A DNA stretch of 6,489 nt from an uncultured Ancrocorticia sp. (GTDB taxonomy: Bacteria; Actinomycetota; Actinomycetes; Actinomycetales; Actinomycetaceae): the NCBI GenBank assembly GCA_905373325.1, contig CAJPTB010000116.1, positions 1 through 6,489 on the forward strand, read 5' to 3'. Both the position numbers and the translations under genes were made by a program. Below the pieces are notes generated by a model. It was given only the letters and a program-made list of their open reading frames with translations. It was not told the origin of the DNA and made no database searches. This document shows positions 1 to 5,166 of this stretch, in pieces (the first letter of the stretch is position 1; each line of letters opens with the position of its first letter).

Positions 1-102
1 GAACTCTGTTTCCTCGTCGCCCCCGCCCGCGAAATGTAGTGATTTCATCTGTATCGCTGAGATTTCGGAGCGAGGAGGATCGAGTCGCCCGCAGACGGAC
101 AA

Positions 103-825
103 TTACACGTTTCTTTTCGGGAATCGGTGTCGTTTCCTGCGCCTTGTCGTAGCGGCGATAACAGCGCTCGCCGCTGCAACGACGGCTGCTCCAATGGCGC
201 CCCATCCCCACACGGGGAATCCGTCATTATCGTTTTTCGAAGTCGCAGTATCCGATTTTTTGCCAGAGGCGGCAGTAGACGCGGGAAAGGGCGATGCGCT
301 TCCCTCCTTCTCGGAAGTGATAGAAATACCTGTAGAGAGATAATCAAAGTTATTGATAATTACTTTATTGCCCTCAATTTTTCCTATGTTTGTTTTAGTT
401 ACTTTAGAGGGCATTTGAATCGTTAACTTTATCCTTATTCCTTCGTATGTTTTTGTAGCTTCCATCGGCGATTTAGGTGCCGTAAAGGTGTAATGGTCAC
501 CGTTGTCAACTAGTTTATCTCGCATCTCCAAAGGCTTGTCTGATGTGAGCTTACATGTGAGGGGGCCTCCGGAAGAGGTGATGTCTTCTATTTTAGCGTC
601 TTGCGCAAACCTCATGACTCCGGGGAGGATTTTTTTTAGATTCTCGCACGTTCTGCCAACTGAGGCCATCTGTCCGTTGTCGTCTTCGAAAATGAGGACT
701 TCTTTGGTCTTGCCGTTAGCATGCACCTCTATGGTCGCCTCCGTGCGGCATCCCATGAGAATGAAAGCTGATAGAGCCAAGAAAGCATAGAGAATGTTTG
801 ACTTTTTCTTTGAACGGGTGGCCAT
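103..825 (-). CDS. LppM-like lipoprotein with C-terminal membrane anchor
   Basis: 240-residue protein, probably an envelope lipoprotein of unknown role. The N-terminus is a lipoprotein signal: basic RSKKK (4-8), hydrophobic stretch 11-24, and lipobox LMGC at 23-26 with Cys26 as the lipidated residue. A globular region of about 27-172 follows. It has the look of the LppM domain of actinobacterial lipoproteins, including a PSKVTKTN-x-GKIEGNKV stretch (139-155) like the family's 'PGKVT..N..G..' segment. Cys60 and Cys91 could form a disulfide. A Ser/Thr/Ala/Lys-rich linker (173-203) leads to a transmembrane helix (about 206-226) and a very basic tail (RRRKRHR, 228-234), so the protein may be held at both ends. 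The start is supported by an SD-like AGGGAGA 6 nt before the ATG. Its base composition is odd: positions 301-480 hold 63 G/C of 180 (35%), against well over 60% in the neighbours. Family assignment is from memory; the lipoprotein call is firmer than the domain call. Confidence 0.75.
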   Translation of the reverse strand: MATRSKKKSNILYAFLALSAFILMGCRTEATIEVHANGKTKEVLIFEDDNGQMASVGRTCENLKKILPGVMRFAQDAKIEDITSSGGPLTCKLTSDKPLEMRDKLVDNGDHYTFTAPKSPMEATKTYEGIRIKLTIQMPSKVTKTNIGKIEGNKVIINNFDYLSTGISITSEKEGSASPFPASTAASGKKSDTATSKNDNDGFPVWGWGAIGAAVVAAASAVIAATTRRRKRHRFPKRNV

Positions 826-831
826 GTTGAG

Positions 832-838
832 TCTCCCT
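832..838 (-). promoter_or_regulatory. Ribosome binding site of the lipoprotein gene
   Basis: On the minus strand AGGGAGA lies 6 nt before the ATG at 825-823. This is a clear Shine-Dalgarno match and fixes the start directly before the basic n-region of the signal peptide. It contrasts with coaA and glmS in this window, which have none. A possible -10 (TATCCT, complement of 886-891) lies further upstream but has no good -35. Confidence 0.6.
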
Positions 839-950
839 GCGCTCTCTCGCGAAACGGCAATCGCCTAAAACGGCCGGACAAGATCAGGATAGTCTTTCAA
901 GCTTCCACTTTGCTCGATCCGACCGTCAACCGGAATTCACTTAGACAGCT

Positions 951-994
951 ACAGTTTTTCAGCAGGGTGCGTACAGTTTTCCAGCAGGGGGTGC
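951..994. repeat. Two 20-22 bp direct repeats, possible IS21-type element end
   Basis: The copies at 951-970 and 973-994 both begin ACAGTTTT and continue (T/C)CAGCAGGG to TGC. They differ by one T-to-C change and two extra G's in the second copy. Their starts are 22 bp apart, about two helical turns. On the minus strand each reads roughly CTG(G)AAAACTGT. Known family fact: IS21-family (istA/istB) elements carry multiple copies of a short repeat at their ends, often containing a CAGTTTTC-like core. No istA or istB gene is visible nearby, so if this is an IS end it is a relic. A tandem operator for a DNA-binding regulator is the main alternative. Confidence 0.4.
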
Positions 995-1119
995 AGGCGC
1001 GACTGCGCATCGACCGTGTTCGCGCCAAGTCGCCTATGGGGTGTGAAACCCGTGACGTTCGAGACGGTTTACCGGCGGTCAGCCGCGGCTCGGGCGCTTC
1101 CTTGGGGAGAATTGCTCTC

Positions 1120-1147
1120 TTGTCCCTCCATTGCCGGGTGTTAAGGT
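1120..1147 (+). promoter_or_regulatory. Candidate promoter for the DedA gene
   Basis: A -35-like TTGTCC (1120-1125; 4 of 6 to TTGACA) and a -10-like TAAGGT (1142-1147; fits TANNNT) are separated by 16 bp. Transcription would start near 1154, giving a leader of about 36 nt that contains the ribosome binding site. The boxes are imperfect, so this is a guess from spacing. Confidence 0.3.
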
Positions 1148-1177
1148 TGTCCAACGTATTGCGGCGATTTTACCGGC

Positions 1178-1185
1178 GGAAAGGA
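1178..1185 (+). promoter_or_regulatory. Ribosome binding site deciding the GTG start of the DedA gene
   Basis: GGAAAGGA ends 4 nt before a GTG at 1190. It supports this GTG as the start. The next residues (DLFHSIESW...) match the usual length of N-terminus before the first membrane segment of DedA proteins. Confidence 0.55.
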
Positions 1186-1189
1186 CAAC

Positions 1190-1978
1190 GTGGATCTGTT
1201 TCACTCCATTGAGAGCTGGGTCTTGGAATTTGGGCCCTCGCTGTGGACTCTGTTCTTTCTGTTCGTCTTCTGCGTGATCGACGGCTTCCTTCCGATTCTC
1301 CCGTCGGAGACCCTGATCATTGCCCTGGGCGCCCTCATCGTTCAGGGGAACGGCCCCAACGTTTACCTGCTCATCCTCACCGGAGCGTTGGGAGCGATCC
1401 TCGGCGATCAACTCGCGTTCGGCATCGGGCACAGATACAACGTCGAGCGCATTCGCTTTCTGCGCGAAGGAAAGGGGCAGGTCGCCGTTCGCTTCGCCCG
1501 GAAGGGCCTTGCGAGGCGAGGCCCTCTCTACATCATCGCGGCCCGCTTCATCCCGATCGGCAGGGTCGCCGTCAATCTCATCGCCGGAGCGACCGGGTAC
1601 CCCCGCCACAAGTTCATCCCCCTGACGCTGCTCTCCGGGCCGATTTGGTCTACCTACTCTGCGATCATCGGCATCGTCTCCGGACACGTGTTCAACGGCC
1701 ATCCCATTCTGTCCATGCTTGTGGGCGTGAGCGGCGGAATCGCCTTGGGCGCCGTCATCAACATCATCATCGAGAGGACGACGTCGGGGCCTTCGACCCC
1801 CGAAGAGATCTTCGGCGATGCGGTCCCGGCGCCGGACGACGTGCAGGAAGGCGACCGCGATGACGAGTCAAAAGGCGACGACGCGAAAGCCCGTGACGTC
1901 CGAGACAGCGCCGCGCGAGACCAAGCCAGCGACGCTCGAGACGAAAAGGACGAAGCGGAAAGCGCTGAAATGAAGTAG
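1190..1978 (+). CDS. DedA-family (SNARE-associated/VTT domain) membrane protein
   Basis: 262-residue integral membrane protein of the DedA superfamily. Family members are implicated in flipping or recycling polyprenyl and other phospholipid carriers and in membrane homeostasis; the substrate here cannot be read from sequence. Family marks: an N-terminal hydrophobic/re-entrant segment with a conserved acid and proline-glutamate region (DGFLPILPSE, 31-40), hydrophobic helices about 41-52 and 57-80, then the signature AARFIPIGRVAVNLIAG (117-133; Arg119 and Arg125 in the RFIPxxR motif), and helices about 142-166 and 172-194. From about 197 on there is a hydrophilic, mostly acidic tail of some 65 residues with recurring ARD/RD units (AKARDVRDSAARD, 232-244). 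It is probably cytosolic and disordered, and longer than in typical DedA proteins. It has its own candidate promoter and RBS and converges on coaA with 48 bp between stops. Confidence 0.88.
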   Translation: MDLFHSIESWVLEFGPSLWTLFFLFVFCVIDGFLPILPSETLIIALGALIVQGNGPNVYLLILTGALGAILGDQLAFGIGHRYNVERIRFLREGKGQVAVRFARKGLARRGPLYIIAARFIPIGRVAVNLIAGATGYPRHKFIPLTLLSGPIWSTYSAIIGIVSGHVFNGHPILSMLVGVSGGIALGAVINIIIERTTSGPSTPEEIFGDAVPAPDDVQEGDRDDESKGDDAKARDVRDSAARDQASDARDEKDEAESAEMK

Positions 1979-2028
1979 GCCGCGCCAGCCGAAGCGGGCC
2001 GTGCCGGTCGAAGCGGGCCGCGCCGGTC
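1972..2028. repeat. Three-copy 19-bp tandem repeat across two convergent stop codons
   Basis: Three back-to-back 19-bp units, at 1972-1990, 1991-2009 and 2010-2028. The consensus is GAAGCGGGCCGCGCCGGTC. Units 2 and 3 match at 18 of 19 positions; unit 1 matches unit 3 at 15 of 19. A degenerate fourth copy (12 of 19) may lie at 1952-1970. Unit 1 holds the DedA stop TAG (1976-1978) and unit 3 runs into the coaA stop (complement of 2027-2029). I found no strong hairpin or T-run that would make this a standard intrinsic terminator. Confidence 0.8.
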
Positions 2029-2998
2029 ACAGTTTTCTGATGATGACGTTCTCAATCATGTGGTTCGCTCCCTTGCGCAATACGATGTGGGCTCGCGAGC
2101 GCGTCGGCGCGATGTTCTCCAGGAGGTTTGGCAGGTTGATTGTGCGCCAAATGTATTCGCCGCGTTCGCGCAGCTCTTCCTCGCTCATCGTCGCGAACCG
2201 CTGAAAGTAAGACTCGGGCTGGTTGAAGGCCACCTCGCGGAGCTTGAAAAGCCTCTCGATGTACCACTGCTCGATGTGCGTGGCTTCGGCGTCGACGTAG
2301 ATCGAGACGTCGAAAAAATCCGAAACGGCTTGCAGGTCGCGCCCGCTTCCGTCGGTTTTGGCCGGTTGGAGCACGTTGAGGCCCTCGAGGATGAGGATGT
2401 CCGGCCGGTTGACCTCGATCGAGGCGCCGGGGACGATGTCGTAGATGATGTGGTCGTACACGGGCGCGCGCACGGCGCTCCGGCCCGCCTTCACGGCTTT
2501 GAGGAAATCGATGAGGGCCTGGCGGTTGTATGATTCGGGGAATCCCTTGCGCTCCATGAGGCCCCGTTCTTCCAATACCGCGTTCGGGTAGAGGAATCCG
2601 TCGGTCGTCACCAATTCGACGCGCGGGGTAGCCGGCCAGCGCTGCAGCAGTTCGCGCAGCAGGCGCGCCGTCGTCGATTTCCCGACCGCCACCGATCCCG
2701 CGATTCCGATGACGAAAGGCGTGCGCTCCTCACGCAAGCCGAGGAACTGCGACGTTTTTCTGTGGAGCGCGCCGACCTCGGCCGTGTACATCTGCAGCAG
2801 GGCCGACAGCGGACGGTAAATGGCGTCTGCCTGTTCGAGGTCGATGGGATCGCCCAAGGCGGAAAGGCGGCGGATATCCGACTGCGTCAGCGGAAGGGGA
2901 GTCGATTGCGCCAGCCTGGCCCACTCTTCATAGGAGAAGTCGATCACGTGGGAGGCGGGCGGTGTGGCGCTCGGCCCGATGTGCACAGGGGCGATCAT
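2027..2998 (-). CDS. coaA: Type I pantothenate kinase
   Basis: 323-residue cytosolic enzyme that phosphorylates pantothenate with ATP, the first and usually rate-controlling step of coenzyme A synthesis. Family features: Walker A GSVAVGKS (101-108), TTDGFLYPN (131-139, with Asp133), RKGFPESYNR (150-159), VYDHIIYDIVPG (180-191, with His183), ILEGLNVLQ (203-211), EQWY (243-246) and TINLPNLLENIAPTR (286-300) near the C-terminus. These match bacterial CoaA rather than type II or III kinases, and the length fits the family (about 310-320). The frame stays open for 91 codons upstream, but those residues are Arg/Pro-rich and unlike CoaA. The chosen ATG at 2998 lies just before the conserved FSYEEWARL-x-ST-x-LPLT start of the domain (21-38). 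It has no Shine-Dalgarno sequence, but a -10 box lies 7 nt before it. It diverges from glmS. Confidence 0.93.
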   Translation of the reverse strand: MIAPVHIGPSATPPASHVIDFSYEEWARLAQSTPLPLTQSDIRRLSALGDPIDLEQADAIYRPLSALLQMYTAEVGALHRKTSQFLGLREERTPFVIGIAGSVAVGKSTTARLLRELLQRWPATPRVELVTTDGFLYPNAVLEERGLMERKGFPESYNRQALIDFLKAVKAGRSAVRAPVYDHIIYDIVPGASIEVNRPDILILEGLNVLQPAKTDGSGRDLQAVSDFFDVSIYVDAEATHIEQWYIERLFKLREVAFNQPESYFQRFATMSEEELRERGEYIWRTINLPNLLENIAPTRSRAHIVLRKGANHMIENVIIRKL

Positions 2999-3005
2999 GG
3001 ATTCA

Positions 3006-3011
3006 ATTGTA
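3006..3011 (-). promoter_or_regulatory. Candidate leaderless promoter (-10 box) of coaA
   Basis: The minus strand reads TACAAT, 5 of 6 to TATAAT, followed by 7 nt and then the coaA ATG (2998-2996). Transcription would begin at or next to the A of the ATG. No convincing -35 is seen at 16-18 bp (CGCAGA at 17 bp), which is common in actinobacterial promoters. The box supports both the start choice and a transcript without a leader. Confidence 0.5.
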
Positions 3012-3171
3012 ACGGCGTTTTCGCTGTCTCTGCGCACACGTCGTACGTTCCGAGGCCCGAAGCGAAACATACCGAATGGGAGCCTTGCGCGGAGGTGCTT
3101 GGTTGGGCCGAGCCGGTTTGGAAATGCCGTCGGCGATGTCCCGGCGGGCTGCAAGCGAACGGGGCGGCTGA

Positions 3172-3207
3172 CACGAGGGAGCCAGGCGGCACGAGGGGGC
3201 CGGGCGG
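3172..3207 (+). repeat. Two-copy 18-bp tandem repeat
   Basis: CACGAGGGAGCCAGGCGG (3172-3189) is followed directly by CACGAGGGGGCCGGGCGG (3190-3207), matching at 16 of 18 positions. A decayed continuation of purine-rich sequence follows to about 3227. It lies 106-141 bp before the glmS ATG. Confidence 0.65.
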
Positions 3208-3239
3208 CAAGGGAGGAGGCTGAACGGCCCAGGCGGCGG

Positions 3240-3249
3240 CGAATATTCG
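3240..3249. promoter_or_regulatory. Perfect 10-bp palindrome upstream of glmS, possible operator
   Basis: CGAATATTCG is perfectly self-complementary and is the most A/T-rich point in a GC-rich stretch. Its centre is about 68 bp before the glmS ATG and about 30 bp before the candidate -35, where an activator could bind. The symmetry does not extend beyond 10 bp, so chance is a real possibility. Confidence 0.25.
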
Positions 3250-3276
3250 TCTTTGGAAAAACGTAGCGCACCAGGC

Positions 3277-3306
3277 TTAAAACCCGGGCCCGAGTGTGGT
3301 TAGATT
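3277..3306 (+). promoter_or_regulatory. Candidate leaderless promoter of glmS
   Basis: TTAAAA (3277-3282; 4 of 6 to TTGACA), an 18-bp spacer, then TAGATT (3301-3306; fits TANNNT), then 6 nt to the glmS ATG. Transcription would start at or within a base or two of the ATG. The ATG is fixed by chemistry because Cys2 must become the N-terminal residue, and no Shine-Dalgarno sequence precedes it. Confidence 0.5.
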
Positions 3307-3312
3307 ACTGCC

Positions 3313-5166
3313 ATGTGCGGAATCGTTGGATACGTCGGTCATGGTCCCGCGGGCTCCCGCCCGCTGGACGTCGTTCTCGAGGGCCTCGCCCGCTTGGAGT
3401 ACCGGGGGTACGACAGCGCCGGCGTCGCTGTCGCCGGGCCAGAGGGGATGAGCGCGGTCAAAAGGGCCGGTCGGCTCGACAACCTCCGGGCGGCGCTTGC
3501 TCACAACCCGCTGCCCGCGGGCACAGCCGCCATCGGACACACCAGATGGGCAACCCACGGCGGCCCCACGGATGAAAATGCGCATCCTCATGTCAGCTTC
3601 GACGGCGCCGTCGCCGTCGTCCACAACGGAATCATCGAAAACTACCCCGAACTGGCACTCGAGCTCGACCGCCAGGGAATCTTTCGCCGGTCGGAGACCG
3701 ACACGGAGATAGCCGCCCACCACCTCGCCCTCGAATACGCGAAGGACGGCGACCTTCTTGCGGCAATGTGCCGCTTGGCCTCCCGTCTGCAGGGTTCCTT
3801 CACCCTCGTGGGGATGGCCGGCGACTCCGAGGTCGTCGCAGCGCGCAGGAACTCGCCGCTCGTCGTCGGCCTGGGGGAGGGCGAGAACTTCCTGGGGTCG
3901 GACGTGGCGGCGTTCGTCGGCTCGACGTCGGACGCGCTCGAACTCGGCCAGGACACGGCGGTCAGCATCACCGCCGACGAGGTCACGGTGGTCGACTTCG
4001 AGGGCAGGCCCGCCGAGGGCAAGCGCTTCGAGGTCAACTGGGACCTCTCCGCCGCCGTGAAGGACGGGTACGAGACGTTCATGGACAAGGAGATCCACGA
4101 GCAGCCCAAGGCCGTGGCCGAGACGCTGCGCGGGCGCACGAGCCTCGACGGGCGCCTCCACCTTGACGAGCTTCGCATCGACGAGTCGGTTCTGCGCTCG
4201 GTGGACAAGATCATCGTCGTCGCCTGCGGAACCGCCGCGTACGCGGGGCACGTCGCAAAATACGCCATCGAGCACTGGTGCCGTGTGCCGGTCGAGGTCG
4301 AGCTGGCGCACGAATTCCGCTATCGAGACCCGGTCGTCAACGAAAAGACCCTTGTGGTGGCGATCTCGCAGTCGGGCGAGACGATGGACACCCTCATGGC
4401 CATTCGCCACGCCCGCGAGCAGGGCTCGAAGGTGCTCGCCATCGTCAACACCCATGGATCGACGATTGCGCGCGAATCCGACGCCGTTCTTTACACTCAC
4501 GCGGGGCCCGAGGTGGCCGTCGCCTCGACGAAGGCGTTCATCGCCCAAATCACGGCCTGCTACCTTTTGGGCCTCTACCTGTCCGAACTCCGCGGCAACA
4601 AATACGTCGACGAAGTCGCCACCTATCTGGACGAGCTGGGCAAAATGCCCGGCCGCATCGAGGAGGTGCTGGCCGAAGAAGAGCAGGTCCGCACGCTCGC
4701 CCGTTCGATGGCCGACGTCACCTCGGTTCTTTTCCTCGGCCGCCACGTGGGCTTCCCCGTCGCCCTCGAGGGCGCGCTCAAGCTGAAAGAACTTGCCTAC
4801 ATCCACGCCGAGGGATTCGCGGCCGGCGAGCTCAAGCACGGCCCCATCGCCCTCATCGAAGAGGGACTGCCGGTGTTTGTCATCGTGCCGACGCCGCGGC
4901 GGCCCCTCCTTCACTCCAAGGTCATCTCCAACCTTCAGGAGGTCAAGGCCCGCGGCGCCCGCGTCATCGTCATCGCGGAGGAAGGCGACGAGGAGGCCGC
5001 AAGCTACGCGACCCGCGTCTTCTGGGTGCCGCGGTCGACGCCCACCCTCATGATGCCGCTCGTGACGGTCGTGCCGCTGCAGATTTTCGCCTGCGAGCTG
5101 GCCTCGGTCAAGGGATACGACGTCGACAAGCCGCGCAACCTGGCGAAGTCCGTGACGGTCGAATGA
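3313..5166 (+). CDS. glmS: Glutamine--fructose-6-phosphate aminotransferase (isomerizing)
   Basis: 617-residue cytosolic enzyme making glucosamine-6-phosphate from fructose-6-phosphate and glutamine, the entry step to UDP-GlcNAc for peptidoglycan and other amino-sugar products. N-terminal class II glutaminase domain (about 2-235): nucleophile Cys2 in MCGIVGYVG, GHTRWATHG (75-83), HNGIIEN (104-110), SETDTE (127-132) and FLGSD (193-197). Two sugar-isomerase (SIS) domains follow: ACGTAAY (304-310) and SQSGETMDT (352-360) in the first, then LEGALKLKELAYIHAEG (485-501, catalytic Lys490/Glu493 by analogy to E. coli) and ELKHGP (506-511) in the second. The C-terminal DVDKPRNLAKSVTVE (603-617) carries the conserved lysine (612). 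All expected key residues are present and the length is normal (E. coli 609). The stop overlaps the next gene's ATG (ATGA). Confidence 0.98.
   Translation: MCGIVGYVGHGPAGSRPLDVVLEGLARLEYRGYDSAGVAVAGPEGMSAVKRAGRLDNLRAALAHNPLPAGTAAIGHTRWATHGGPTDENAHPHVSFDGAVAVVHNGIIENYPELALELDRQGIFRRSETDTEIAAHHLALEYAKDGDLLAAMCRLASRLQGSFTLVGMAGDSEVVAARRNSPLVVGLGEGENFLGSDVAAFVGSTSDALELGQDTAVSITADEVTVVDFEGRPAEGKRFEVNWDLSAAVKDGYETFMDKEIHEQPKAVAETLRGRTSLDGRLHLDELRIDESVLRSVDKIIVVACGTAAYAGHVAKYAIEHWCRVPVEVELAHEFRYRDPVVNEKTLVVAISQSGETMDTLMAIRHAREQGSKVLAIVNTHGSTIARESDAVLYTHAGPEVAVASTKAFIAQITACYLLGLYLSELRGNKYVDEVATYLDELGKMPGRIEEVLAEEEQVRTLARSMADVTSVLFLGRHVGFPVALEGALKLKELAYIHAEGFAAGELKHGPIALIEEGLPVFVIVPTPRRPLLHSKVISNLQEVKARGARVIVIAEEGDEEAASYATRVFWVPRSTPTLMMPLVTVVPLQIFACELASVKGYDVDKPRNLAKSVTVE

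Larger units (their letters stand above)
826..1189. other. Divergent intergenic region (364 bp)
   Basis: No convincing gene lies between the lipoprotein start and the DedA start. The short open frames on either strand here look like GC-driven shadows without a recognisable product. The gap holds two near-identical direct repeats (951-994), a perfect 10-bp palindrome AGCCGCGGCT (1081-1090), an 11-bp direct repeat TTTACCGGCGG (1068-1078 and 1169-1179), and a candidate promoter for the DedA gene. The left half (about 840-960) is more A/T-rich than the right. Confidence 0.55.
2999..3312. other. Divergent control region between coaA and glmS (314 bp)
   Basis: No believable gene lies here. The coaA frame extends through it only because it is GC-rich. 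The ends hold the two -10 boxes described separately. The middle (about 3130-3240) is purine-rich on the plus strand, with an 18-bp tandem repeat and short GGCGG runs. A perfect A/T-centred palindrome sits at 3240-3249. I looked for a glmS ribozyme-like leader and see none; the inferred glmS transcript would have no leader to hold one. Confidence 0.55.

Noticed and set aside
31..46. Small hairpin GAAAT-N6-ATTTC as terminator of the lipoprotein gene
   Set aside because: Only five base pairs, mostly A-T, with no following T-run on the minus strand and more than 50 bp from the stop codon.
897..1212. Short open frames on both strands in the gap before the DedA gene
   Set aside because: They overlap each other, have no SD or recognisable product, and partly encode the direct repeat. 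They are better explained as non-coding GC-rich sequence.
2999..3271. A 91-residue N-terminal extension of coaA up to 3271
   Set aside because: The extra residues are Arg/Pro-rich and unlike CoaA. The ATG at 2998 gives the usual family length and has a -10 box placed for a leaderless start. An inner ATG at 3070 also lacks an SD.
3250..3312. glmS ribozyme/riboswitch before glmS
   Set aside because: Known glmS ribozymes occur mainly in Firmicutes. No matching core is visible here, and the candidate promoter leaves no leader RNA to contain one.
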